Source: CAZCPB01 sp044223975
GTDB taxonomy: Bacteria > Planctomycetota > Phycisphaerae > Phycisphaerales > UBA1924
Direction: 5' to 3'
DNA: 64,000 bases
Assembly (NCBI GenBank): GCA_044223975.1
Contig: JBGALI010000001.1
Location: 310,001 to 374,000 of the forward strand
Part shown: piece by piece, positions 7,131 to 16,424 of the stretch
Numbering within the stretch: position 1 is the first letter of the stretch
How the letters are laid out: every line of letters begins with the position of its first letter
Notes under the pieces: generated by a model
Told to the model about the DNA's origin: nothing
What the model saw: the letters and a program-made list of their open reading frames with translations, nothing else
Databases searched by the model: none
Translations under genes and position numbers: made by a program

Positions 7131-8048
7131 ATGGGAATCTACGACCGCGATTACGAGCGAGCGTCGGCGCGCGAGGGGGGCATGCTGGCTCTTCGCATGC
7201 TTTCCTTCAACACGTGGCTCATCATCATCAACGTCGCGATCTTCGTGATGATGGCACTTTCACCCCGGATCGCGACGTTCATCTTCGATTACGGGCACTT
7301 CTCGACCCACATGCTCATCGAGAAGCTCCAGGTGTGGCGGCTCATCACCTTCCAGTTCATCCACGCCGGCATCGGGCACGTCTTCTTCAACATGTTCGGC
7401 CTGTGGGTTTTCGGCGGGATGGTCGAGCGGCACCTGGGCTTCAAGAGATACGCGGCCTTTTACCTGGTCTGCGGGATCTTCGGCGCGCTCATGTACCTGC
7501 TCCTCAATCTCGGCGGGTACCTCGCGGTCAAGGCGTTCGGCGTGCAGAACGCGCCGCTGCTCCTGTTCGAGAACAAGGCCACCCCGCTGATCGGCGCCTC
7601 CGCCGGGGTGTTCGGGGTCATCATGGCCTGCGCCTACATCGCCCCCAACGCGATCGTGCAGCTTATTTTCCCCCCGGTGCCGCTGCGCCTGAAGATCATG
7701 GCGTACGCGTACGTCGGGATCGCGGCGTTCAATCTCGTGCTCGGCGGCAACAACGCCGGCGGCGACGCGGCCCACATCGGCGGCGCGATCGCCGGGTACT
7801 TCTTCATCCGCAACTCGCACCTGCTCCTGGATTTCTTCGATATCTTCGGCGACAGCCGCCCGCGCGGCCCCAAGGTCCGCGACGCGGCTCCCGCGCGACG
7901 GGCGGGCGTGTTCGGGGGCGGCCGCGCTCCCAACGCCGCGGAGGTGGATCGAATTCTCGCCAAGGTCCGCGACGAAGGAATCGCCAGCCTGAGCGAGGGT
8001 GAGCGGCGTGCGCTCCGCGAAGCGACCGAGGCCCAGCGGCGCTGGTAG
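7131..8048 (+). CDS. Rhomboid-family intramembrane serine protease
   Basis: 305 residues with about six membrane segments. The catalytic pair is present: Ser157 in GASAG and His215 in DAAHIGG; the LxWRLITFQFIHAGIGHVFFN region supplies the conserved L1/TM2 features. Rhomboids cleave membrane proteins within the bilayer. The C-terminal 90 residues are cytosolic and end with VDRILAKVRDEGIASLSEGERR, a tail that also occurs on the preceding S2P-like protein. The ATG at 7131 is chosen because GGAGG lies upstream; an ATG at 7067 is in frame but its extension is low-complexity. Substrates are unknown. It is followed closely by tgt. Confidence 0.9.
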   Translation: MGIYDRDYERASAREGGMLALRMLSFNTWLIIINVAIFVMMALSPRIATFIFDYGHFSTHMLIEKLQVWRLITFQFIHAGIGHVFFNMFGLWVFGGMVERHLGFKRYAAFYLVCGIFGALMYLLLNLGGYLAVKAFGVQNAPLLLFENKATPLIGASAGVFGVIMACAYIAPNAIVQLIFPPVPLRLKIMAYAYVGIAAFNLVLGGNNAGGDAAHIGGAIAGYFFIRNSHLLLDFFDIFGDSRPRGPKVRDAAPARRAGVFGGGRAPNAAEVDRILAKVRDEGIASLSEGERRALREATEAQRRW

Positions 8049-8072
8049 GGCGCAACGGCGTGGCCGCGCCCG

Positions 8073-8078
8073 TACCCT
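8073..8078 (+). promoter_or_regulatory. -10 element TACCCT before tgt
   Basis: TACCCT ends 8 nt before the ATG at 8087, and no Shine-Dalgarno site is present. This supports a leaderless start and argues against the in-frame GTG at 8060. Confidence 0.35.
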
Positions 8079-8086
8079 TGCCTTCC

Positions 8087-9340
8087 ATGCCCGGCGCTCT
8101 TGGATTTGAAATCCACTCCCGTTCCGGCTCGACCCGCGCCCGAGCGGGGCGGGTGACGACCCGTCACGGTGCGTTCGACACGCCCGCCTTCATGCCCGTT
8201 GGAACTCGCGCTTCGGTCAAAGGGCTGATCCCCGAACTCGTCCGCGCCACCGGCTCACAGATCGTCCTCAACAACACCTATCACCTGATGCTCCGGCCCG
8301 GATCGGAGCTCATCGCCCGGCTCGGCGGGGTGCATCGGTTCATGAACTGGCCGGGGCCCATCCTGACCGATTCGGGCGGGTACCAGGCCTACTCCCTCAG
8401 CGACACCAACCGGGTCGATGACGACGGTGTCACGTTCAAATCGATCGTGGACGGGGCCGAGGTCCGGCTCACGCCCGAGCGAGCGATGCAGGTCCAGAGC
8501 GAACTGGGCGCCGACATCATCATGGCCCTGGACGACTGCCCTCCCTCCGCCGACCCACGCGCCGGCCCCGTGCACCAGCCCCGGCTCACCCAAGCCGTGC
8601 AGCGCGACCGGCGCGGCAAGGACTACGACCACGCTGCTCGGCTCGACATCGCCAATGAACGGACGGTGCGATGGCTGGAACGGTGCAAGGCGGCCCACCC
8701 CCGCGCGGATGAACAATCGCTCTTCGGGATCGTTCAGGGCGGCACCGATCTTGCGCGCCGGGCATGGTCGGCAACCCGGGTCTGTGCCATCGACCTGCCC
8801 GGGTACGCTATCGGGGGCGTCGCGGTCGGCGAACCCCCGGAGGAGATTGCCCGGGTGGTGGCGCACACGGCCCCCCTCCTTCCCGACGCCAAGCCCAGGT
8901 ACCTGATGGGGGTCGGATACGAACGCGACATCGTGGCCGCGGTACGGGCGGGCATCGACATGTTCGATTGCGTGCTCCCGACCCGGAACGGCCGAAACGC
9001 CAACGCATTCACCCGAAACGGACAGGTCCGCCTCCGGAACAACCGTTTCGCGGACGACCCCGGTCCTATCGAGGAAGGCTGCGACTGCGCGGCCTGCGAC
9101 CCGGCTCGGGCGGGGTGGCTCACGCCCGAAAACAGGCCCTTTGCAAGGGCATACCTGCGTCACCTGTTCATGGTGGGGGAGATGTTGGGGCCGATACTGG
9201 TCAGTTTGCACAATGTGCGGCACTTCCAGAGGCTCATGTTGGACATCAGGGCATCGATCCCAAATGATGACTGGTCGGGTTTGGACCGGCGTTGGCCGGT
9301 GCTGGCCCTCAAATCCCCCGGTGGTACCGGGCCGGCGTAG
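8087..9340 (+). CDS. tgt: Queuine tRNA-ribosyltransferase (tRNA-guanine transglycosylase)
   Basis: 417 residues. The enzyme swaps guanine 34 of GUN-anticodon tRNAs for preQ1 on the way to queuosine. Visible family features are RHGAFDTPAFMPVGTRASVKG at the N-terminus, TDSGGYQAYSL with the general-base Asp, the substrate loop GGVAVGEP, the nucleophile Asp in MFDCVLPTRNGRNA, and the zinc site CDCAACDP with a downstream His in RHLF. Length is slightly above the usual 370-380 because of an insert around residues 155-185 (PRAGPVHQPRLTQ...DYDH). Tgt is often near yajC and secDF, as here. A degenerate QueC-like gene at 26315 is the only other candidate link to queuosine. Confidence 0.95.
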   Translation: MPGALGFEIHSRSGSTRARAGRVTTRHGAFDTPAFMPVGTRASVKGLIPELVRATGSQIVLNNTYHLMLRPGSELIARLGGVHRFMNWPGPILTDSGGYQAYSLSDTNRVDDDGVTFKSIVDGAEVRLTPERAMQVQSELGADIIMALDDCPPSADPRAGPVHQPRLTQAVQRDRRGKDYDHAARLDIANERTVRWLERCKAAHPRADEQSLFGIVQGGTDLARRAWSATRVCAIDLPGYAIGGVAVGEPPEEIARVVAHTAPLLPDAKPRYLMGVGYERDIVAAVRAGIDMFDCVLPTRNGRNANAFTRNGQVRLRNNRFADDPGPIEEGCDCAACDPARAGWLTPENRPFARAYLRHLFMVGEMLGPILVSLHNVRHFQRLMLDIRASIPNDDWSGLDRRWPVLALKSPGGTGPA

Positions 9341-9427
9341 GTCGGCGTGGGGGATGTGGTTGCGGTCTATGCGGGACCTGCTGGAGCGTTCGCCCCGGCC
9401 GTACCGCTTCTTGGAAGAACTTTCCGA

Positions 9428-9928
9428 ATGATGAACTCAAACGCCTCGGTCTATCTGCCGGTTCTGGTCGTGGGTCAGAATGGCACCACGGGCACGCCGA
9501 CCATGGTGGGGCTCCCCGAGCCCGCCCAGGCCGCCCCGGGCGCCGTCACGCAGCAGCCCGGGACACCACCCGCAGGGGGCCCGCAGGGGCCGGCCTCTCC
9601 TTTCGGGGGCAACCAGTTCATTTTCATCATGCTGGCCATGCTCGGCCTCATGGTGTTCATGAGCTTCTGGACCAACCGCAAGGAAAAGAAGAAGCGCGAA
9701 GAGCTCATGGGCTCGATGAGGAAGGGCGACCGGGTGCAAACCCTTGGCGGCATCATCGGGACCTTGCAGGAGGTCTACGACAACGAGGTCGTCCTGCGGC
9801 TCGAGGAGGGGCGCGTGCGCGTGGCCCGGTCCAGCGTGCAGACGATCATCAAGTCTGTCGACGGGGCCCCGGGCGAACGGACGCCCAGCGTCGAAGTGAA
9901 GAACACCCGAGAAAAAGCCTCGGTCTGA
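9428..9928 (+). CDS. yajC: Preprotein translocase subunit YajC
   Basis: 166 residues. A Pro/Gly/Gln-rich N-terminal stretch of about 55 residues precedes one membrane segment (FIFIMLAMLGLMVFMSFW) and the family hallmark RKEKKKREELMGSMRKGDRVQ, then a small cytosolic domain with GGIIGTLQEVYDNEVVLRLEEG. YajC associates with SecDF and the SecYEG translocon. It is longer than E. coli YajC (110 residues) because of the N-terminal extension. The ATG at 9428, with another at 9431, follows GGAAGAAC; earlier in-frame starts would add an unlikely extension. Gene order tgt-yajC-secDF is the common one. Confidence 0.92.
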   Translation: MMNSNASVYLPVLVVGQNGTTGTPTMVGLPEPAQAAPGAVTQQPGTPPAGGPQGPASPFGGNQFIFIMLAMLGLMVFMSFWTNRKEKKKREELMGSMRKGDRVQTLGGIIGTLQEVYDNEVVLRLEEGRVRVARSSVQTIIKSVDGAPGERTPSVEVKNTREKASV

Positions 9929-10014
9929 GCGGGTTTCAGGGGCGGGCCGCCACGCGTTGCCGTCGCGCGCTGGACACGGGCGCCCCGTTGCTCCGATAGA
10001 AAGCTCTCACGCCT

Positions 10015-13000
10015 ATGCGACAGATCATCTCCAAGGCCATCCTCGTTCTCATCGTGCTGGCGCTGGCGCTCTACGCCATGGTGCCGCCGGAGAAGAAGCT
10101 CAAACTCGGCAAGGACCTCCGCGGCGGCGCGACCCTCATCTACCAGGTGAAGCTGCGCCCGGACGAGAACCCCAGCGAGGTTCTCCCGAAGGTCATCGAG
10201 GTCCTCAAGCAGCGTGTGGACCCCAACGGGCTGGCGGAGATCTCCATGGTCGCGCAGGGGCGCGACCGCATCGAGATCACCATGCCGCTCCCGGGACCCG
10301 AGGTGAAGGCCGCGGGCGAAGCGTTCGAGCGTGAGCTCGCCAAACTCGACCGTCTGGCGATCAGCGACCGCGATCTGGAATTTGCGCTGCGAGCCGAGGG
10401 CCCGGACCGGCAGAAGCAGCTCGAGTCGCTCGCCAAGGGGGACGCGGCGCGGCTCACGCTGCTGACCGATCTTGCCGCGGCACGGGACAACGCCCGGGCC
10501 AAGAGCGACGAGTACAAGGCCGCCGTGAAGGCGGGCGAGAAGCCCGAGGTGCTCAGCAAGCTGGTCGAGGCCGCAGGACTGGCCGCCGACGAGGCCGACA
10601 AGAAGAAGGCGGAGGTTCTGCGGGGTTCGCTGACTTCGGCCGAGGTTCGGCGTGTGCTCCAGCTCCCCGATGAGCGTCAGCGCCTCGCGGGCCAGGGTGA
10701 CCAGTTCGTCGAGATCCCCAGCCCTCGTGAAAAGAACATCGACCGGTTGAAGGCCGAGCACCCCGGCGCCAAGGCGCCGCTCGAGGACGTGCTCCGCGCC
10801 TTTGCCACCTACAACGAGGCCCGCAAGGGCAAGGGCATCAACGACCCGCAGGACCTTGTGCGGCAGCTCCGCGGAGCCGGCGTGCTCAACTTCCGGATCA
10901 CGGTCGGAACCGACTTTGACTCGGCCACCGTCGCCCAGCTTCGCCAGCAGCTCAAGGAGCGGGGGCCCAAGGCCGTCCGCTCGACCGATGTGCACTGGTA
11001 CAAGGTCAACCAGATCAAGAACTGGTACGACAGCGTCGACGCGCTGCAGCGCCTGGAAGCCAACCCGATGGCGTTCTTCCAGTCCCGCGGCTACATCGCC
11101 GGCGAGTACGAGGGCGAGTACTACATCCTCTGCTGGGACACGCGCCAGACCCGCCTGACGCAGGACGAGGGCACGTGGTCGGTCGAGCGCGCGTACGAGG
11201 GGCGCGACCGCGTGGGACGCCCCAGCATCGCGTTCGAGATGGACGCTCGCGGCGGCGTGCTCCTCGGCGAGCTCACGAGCCGCAACGTCCAGAAGCAGAT
11301 GGCCGTGATCTTCGACGACGAGGTCTACACGGCCCCGACGCTGCAGTCGGCGATCTCCCGCAACGGCGAGATCTCCGGCAACTTCTCGCAGGAAGAGATC
11401 GACTACATCAAGCGCGTGCTCAACGCCGGAGCGCTGCAGGCCAAGCTCAGCCCCGAGCCCATCTCGACCAGCTCCGTCGGCCCCGACCTGGGCGCCGACA
11501 ACCTTGACAAGGGCATGAAGTCGGGCATCGTTGCGTTCTCGATTGTCGCGGCGTTCATGGTCGTGTACTACTTCGGCTGCGGCGTCATCGCGGTGCTCGC
11601 GCTGGCCTGCACCGGCGTGCTGATCCTGGGGGCGATGGCCCTCAACAAGGCCGCGTTCACCATGCCCGGCATCGCCGGCGTGGTCCTCACCTTCGGCCAG
11701 GCCGTCGACGCCAACGTGCTGATCTACGAGCGCATGCGCGAGGAGCTCAAGCGCGGGCACGACATGAAGACGGCCGTGCGCGTGGGCTTCCAGCGCGCCA
11801 TGCCCAGCATCGTCGACGCCAACGTCAGCCACCTCATCATCTGCATCGTGCTGTACCAGCTGGGCACGCAGGAGATCCGCGGCTTTGCCATCACGCTGGG
11901 CATCGGCGTGGTCGCGACCCTGTTCTCCGCCATCGTGGTCAGCCGCCTCATGTTCGACTCGCTGGTCGAGATGGGCCACTGGCGCAAGACGACGATGCTC
12001 CCCATCGTGGTCCCCTTCCTCCAGCGGATGCTCGAGCCCAGGATCAACTGGATCGGCCTCCGCCCCGTGTTCCTCACGGCCTCGGCGATCGTCATGGCGA
12101 TCGCGCTGGGCCTCGTGTACGTGCGTGGTTCCGAGACGTTCGACACCGAGTTCCGCGGCGGGACGCAGGTGACGCTCGAACTTCGCCGTGACCCGGCCGC
12201 CGAGGGCGGGCGGTTCACGATGACCCGGCGCGCCGTCGAGGAACGCCTCCGCGAGATCAAGGGCGACCCCAAGGATCTCGAGCTGACGATGGTCAAGGAC
12301 GCCGAAGTCCTGCCCATCAACCCCCGCAACGACGGCGTGACGTCCGACAAGTTCAAGATCAAGTGCACGGCCACCGACCCCAAGGTGGTCCTGAGCGCGG
12401 TGCGCAACGCGTTCAAGGACGAGATCGACAGCGAGCCCGAACTGTCCTTCAAGAACAGCGATTTCACTAAGATCGAAGGGGCTCCGGTCTACCGCATCGC
12501 CGGTGACCGCCTCGGCGAGGTCATCGGGTCCATGGGCGGTGACGAGGATGTCCGCCGCTTCCAGGGCGGCGTCGCGATCGTGCTCGAGGACATCCGTCCC
12601 CCGATCTCCCTCTCCGACCTGACCGACCGGATCACCCGTGAGCGGCGCGACGCCCAGTTCTCCGACACGCTGGAACGCCAGTGGGAAGTCCGCGTGCTCA
12701 AGGGCACGCCCGACGCGGTCCAGTCGGCCGTCGTTCTCACCCTCGACCCGTCGCTCACGTTCCTCGACAACGAGAGCATCTTCGACCGCAACGTCGCGCT
12801 GCGCGAATGGGTGCTCGTGCAGGAAGCCACGCTGCACGCCAAGAGCTTCGCCAGCGTCGAGTCCTTCAGCGCCGCCGTGGCCGGCACGTTCGCGCGCAAG
12901 GCCATCACCGCGACCGCCGTCAGCCTGCTGCTCCTGATCTGCTACATCTGGGTGCGTTACGGCACGCTCCGCTGGTCGCTGGCGGCCGTGCTCCCGCTCG

Positions 13001-13518
13001 TCCACGACATCATCGCGCTGCTGGGGCTCCTGGCCCTCTCCCAGATCCTGCACGTCTACCCGCCCACGCAGGGACCGGCGCTCAGCCTCGGGATATTGCC
13101 GTTCCGCATCGATCTCAACATGGTCGCGGCGCTCCTGATGATCATCGGGTTCTCGCTGAACGACAAGGTCATCATCCTCGACCGCATCCGCGAGAACCGC
13201 GGACGCGAGAAGTACGCCACGGGACGCGTCATCAACGACTCGATCAACCAGACGATCAGCCGAACCCTCATCACCTCGGGCACAACGCTGATGACGACGA
13301 TCATCCTGTACCTGTTCGGCGGCGAGGGCGTCCGCGGCTTCGCGTACGCGTTCACGCTCGGCGTGATCATCGGGACCTATTCGTCGATCGCGATCGCGGC
13401 CCCGCTGGTCTGGTCGCGCAGAACCGAACGCCGCATCGCCGGGGCCGGCGGTACGGGCGGCGCGGGCGGGTTGATGTCGGTGCCGGCGCAGGGAGTGCCG
13501 GCTCTTTCGGAGGCGTGA
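10015..13518 (+). CDS. secDF: Fused protein translocase SecD-SecF
   Basis: 1167 residues joining SecD and SecF in one chain. SecDF uses the proton gradient to pull secreted proteins across the membrane. The N-terminal membrane segment (about 5-22) is followed by DLRGGATLIYQV (about residue 34), a large periplasmic domain of about 450 residues that includes a Lys/Ala-rich coiled-coil-like insert (about 130-230), and the SecD membrane block with GQAVDANVLIYERMREE (about 559-577). The SecF half begins near 690, has TEFRGGTQVTL (about 711-721), its own long periplasmic part and the membrane motif NDKVIILDRIREN (about 1045-1060). Separate E. coli SecD and SecF total about 940 residues, so the periplasmic parts are enlarged. 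It lies 86 bp after yajC and 3 bp before a LysM gene. Confidence 0.95.
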   Translation: MRQIISKAILVLIVLALALYAMVPPEKKLKLGKDLRGGATLIYQVKLRPDENPSEVLPKVIEVLKQRVDPNGLAEISMVAQGRDRIEITMPLPGPEVKAAGEAFERELAKLDRLAISDRDLEFALRAEGPDRQKQLESLAKGDAARLTLLTDLAAARDNARAKSDEYKAAVKAGEKPEVLSKLVEAAGLAADEADKKKAEVLRGSLTSAEVRRVLQLPDERQRLAGQGDQFVEIPSPREKNIDRLKAEHPGAKAPLEDVLRAFATYNEARKGKGINDPQDLVRQLRGAGVLNFRITVGTDFDSATVAQLRQQLKERGPKAVRSTDVHWYKVNQIKNWYDSVDALQRLEANPMAFFQSRGYIAGEYEGEYYILCWDTRQTRLTQDEGTWSVERAYEGRDRVGRPSIAFEMDARGGVLLGELTSRNVQKQMAVIFDDEVYTAPTLQSAISRNGEISGNFSQEEIDYIKRVLNAGALQAKLSPEPISTSSVGPDLGADNLDKGMKSGIVAFSIVAAFMVVYYFGCGVIAVLALACTGVLILGAMALNKAAFTMPGIAGVVLTFGQAVDANVLIYERMREELKRGHDMKTAVRVGFQRAMPSIVDANVSHLIICIVLYQLGTQEIRGFAITLGIGVVATLFSAIVVSRLMFDSLVEMGHWRKTTMLPIVVPFLQRMLEPRINWIGLRPVFLTASAIVMAIALGLVYVRGSETFDTEFRGGTQVTLELRRDPAAEGGRFTMTRRAVEERLREIKGDPKDLELTMVKDAEVLPINPRNDGVTSDKFKIKCTATDPKVVLSAVRNAFKDEIDSEPELSFKNSDFTKIEGAPVYRIAGDRLGEVIGSMGGDEDVRRFQGGVAIVLEDIRPPISLSDLTDRITRERRDAQFSDTLERQWEVRVLKGTPDAVQSAVVLTLDPSLTFLDNESIFDRNVALREWVLVQEATLHAKSFASVESFSAAVAGTFARKAITATAVSLLLLICYIWVRYGTLRWSLAAVLPLVHDIIALLGLLALSQILHVYPPTQGPALSLGILPFRIDLNMVAALLMIIGFSLNDKVIILDRIRENRGREKYATGRVINDSINQTISRTLITSGTTLMTTIILYLFGGEGVRGFAYAFTLGVIIGTYSSIAIAAPLVWSRRTERRIAGAGGTGGAGGLMSVPAQGVPALSEA

Positions 13519-13521
13519 GCC

Positions 13522-14322
13522 ATGACGGTGAGCGCGGGGAAGCTGGCGGGCGGGCTGTTGCTCCTGGTCGGTGTCTGGATCGCGGCGTACTGGTGGTGGG
13601 AGCCGCGCGAGCCCAAGATCACGTACTCGACCAGCCCGTCCAGCGCGGGGGCGGCGCCGTTCAGGCTCGATACCCCCGCGCCAGCTCCGATTCTCAGGCC
13701 ATCGGCTCCGGCAAAGCCGGACCCAACCACTCTCAAGTCACCGTCACCTGCGCCCGCTCCGGCGAAGCCCAGTTCGACGAAGCCCGCGCCTTCGACCCCG
13801 GCCCCCGCGAAGGTCGCGGCTCCGGAAAAGCCCGCCGCGGCAGCCGTAACTCCCCCGAAGTTCTGGGAGTACACGGTGAGCGGCGGAGAAACGCTCCAGA
13901 CGATTTCGATGCACTTCTACAAGACCCCCGCGTACGCCGCCGCGATCGCGCGGGCCAACCCGCTCATGGACCCCACCAAGCTGAGGGCCGGGCGCACGAT
14001 CCGGATCCCCGAGGATCCCCACAACATCCAGGGCCTGCCGCAGACCGACATCGTGCCCGCGCCCGAAAAGCCAGTCGAGGTCAAGAACACGCCCGCCAAA
14101 CCGTCCGCGAAGCCCGCCGACTCGACGGTCACCAGGCGCACGTACACGGTGCAGGAGGGCGACACGCTGTCGGAGATCTCGCAGAAATTCTACGGAACGC
14201 ACGCCAAGACCAGGCTCATCTACGAGGCCAATCGCGACAAGCTCAAGAGCGAGAATGACCTGCGCATCGGCGCGGAACTGGTGATCCCGGAGGCACCGGC
14301 CGAGAAGAAGGGCAACACCTGA
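13522..14322 (+). CDS. Membrane-anchored protein with two LysM domains
   Basis: 266 residues. One N-terminal membrane segment (LAGGLLLLVGVWIAAYWWW, about 8-26) is followed by a Pro/Ala/Lys-rich linker (about 50-110) that could span peptidoglycan. Two LysM repeats follow, at about 115-160 (WEYTVSGGETLQTISMHFY) and 205-255 (RTYTVQEGDTLSEISQKFYG). LysM binds N-acetylglucosamine polymers such as peptidoglycan, so this is probably an envelope protein fixed in the inner membrane and gripping the wall. No catalytic domain is present. A GGAGG site precedes the ATG, and the gene starts 3 bp after the secDF stop, so the two are likely co-transcribed. Confidence 0.85.
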   Translation: MTVSAGKLAGGLLLLVGVWIAAYWWWEPREPKITYSTSPSSAGAAPFRLDTPAPAPILRPSAPAKPDPTTLKSPSPAPAPAKPSSTKPAPSTPAPAKVAAPEKPAAAAVTPPKFWEYTVSGGETLQTISMHFYKTPAYAAAIARANPLMDPTKLRAGRTIRIPEDPHNIQGLPQTDIVPAPEKPVEVKNTPAKPSAKPADSTVTRRTYTVQEGDTLSEISQKFYGTHAKTRLIYEANRDKLKSENDLRIGAELVIPEAPAEKKGNT

Positions 14323-14357
14323 TTCGTGCGTGCGGCGCATCCGCGCTCGCCGCCACG

Positions 14358-14363
14358 TACCAT
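14358..14363 (+). promoter_or_regulatory. -10 element TACCAT before hldD
   Basis: TACCAT ends 7 nt before the ATG at 14371. No Shine-Dalgarno sequence is present, consistent with a leaderless transcript. Confidence 0.35.
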
Positions 14364-14370
14364 TGACCGC

Positions 14371-15405
14371 ATGGCGCCCACCCCGACGAAGACGTTCGTG
14401 ATCACCGGCGGCGCCGGGTTCGTGGGGTCCAACCTCGCCGCCGCGCTGGCCGGCCGATTCCCCGGCGCGGAGCTCGTTGTCGTTGACGACTTCCGGTCGG
14501 GCTCATTTGCCAATCTCGTCGAGGCCTTTTCCCGCTCTTCCCTCCCGCCGTTTGCAGGCCGCGTGATCGCCGGCCTTTTCGCGGATGTCGACTGGGACGC
14601 GATCCTGCGCGACCTCGAGGTCGGCGCGGTATTCCACGAAGCCGCGATCACCGATACGACCGTGACCGATGAGCCCGAGATGCTCCGCGTGAACGCGGAG
14701 GCTTCCGAGTCGCTCATGCGGGCCTGCGCCCGCGCGCACGTGCCGCTGGTCTACGCGTCGAGCGCGGCTACCTACGGCACGCCCGCGGAGGCCAGCGACC
14801 GCCGGCCCTTCCCGCTTGCCTCGGCGGGGAGCCCCAGCAACGTCTACGGTTTTTCCAAGTGGGTCATGGAGTGCAACCATCGGCGCGTAGCGGCCGAGTC
14901 GAGCGAAGCGCCGTGGATCGTCGGGCTGCGCTACTTCAATGTCTTCGGCCCCGGCGAGTCCCGCAAGGGCAAGATGTCGTCGATGATCTATCAGCTGGCG
15001 CAGCAGATGCTCGCGGGGAAGCGCCCGCGACTGTTCGCCGATGGCAGCCAGGCCCGCGATCAGGTCTACGTCGAAGACGTCGTCGAGTGCACCCTGGCCG
15101 CCGCCGGGCTCGGCGAATTGAAGCGTCCCGCGCCGGGCGTGTACAACGTCGGCTCGGGCGTGGCCACGAGCTTCAACGACATCGGCGCGGCCCTGCGCCG
15201 CGGCCTGGGTCTGGGCGAGCGCGACCTGCCCACCGAGTTCTTCGAGATGCCCGCCAGTGTCCGCGCGTTCTACCAGGACTACACCTGTGCCGACCTGACC
15301 GAGTCGCAGCGCGGCCTGGGCTGGCGCCCTCGATGGAAGCCCTTCGACGCCGTGGCGCACTACGCGTCAATCCTGAAATCCGAACGTCGCCCCTCGGCGG
15401 GCTGA
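14371..15405 (+). CDS. hldD: ADP-L-glycero-D-manno-heptose 6-epimerase
   Basis: 344 residues, an extended short-chain dehydrogenase. The Rossmann motif TGGAGFVGSN opens the protein. The HldD-type sequence continues with VVDDFRSGSFANLVEAF, VFHEAAITDTT, YASSAATYG, the catalytic Tyr and Lys in NVYGFSKWVME, LRYFNVFGPGESRKGKMSSM and RDQVYVEDVVE, all close to the E. coli enzyme pattern. It converts ADP-D-glycero-manno-heptose to the L-glycero form for the LPS inner core. A TACCAT -10 box 7 nt upstream fits the ATG at 14371. It lies 31 bp before a second sugar-nucleotide enzyme. With kdsA and waaA also in the window it supports an LPS-type outer membrane. Confidence 0.9.
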   Translation: MAPTPTKTFVITGGAGFVGSNLAAALAGRFPGAELVVVDDFRSGSFANLVEAFSRSSLPPFAGRVIAGLFADVDWDAILRDLEVGAVFHEAAITDTTVTDEPEMLRVNAEASESLMRACARAHVPLVYASSAATYGTPAEASDRRPFPLASAGSPSNVYGFSKWVMECNHRRVAAESSEAPWIVGLRYFNVFGPGESRKGKMSSMIYQLAQQMLAGKRPRLFADGSQARDQVYVEDVVECTLAAAGLGELKRPAPGVYNVGSGVATSFNDIGAALRRGLGLGERDLPTEFFEMPASVRAFYQDYTCADLTESQRGLGWRPRWKPFDAVAHYASILKSERRPSAG

Positions 15406-15436
15406 GTCTTCTTTTTTCAAAGCGTGGGAGCCCGGC

Positions 15437-16408
<972 letters not shown>

Positions 16409-16424
16409 CCCCGCGGAGGCGCGC

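Noticed and set aside
8060..8086. GTG at 8060 as the tgt start
   Set aside because: It overlaps the -10 element at 8073-8078 and would add nine residues that do not match Tgt; ATG 8087 is preferred.
9775..13053. A 1092-codon open frame on the minus strand across yajC and secDF
   Set aside because: It is antisense to two unmistakable genes. The protein is His/Arg/Asp/Leu-rich with no domain. Strong third-position GC bias removes stop codons from the opposite strand, so it is an artefact.
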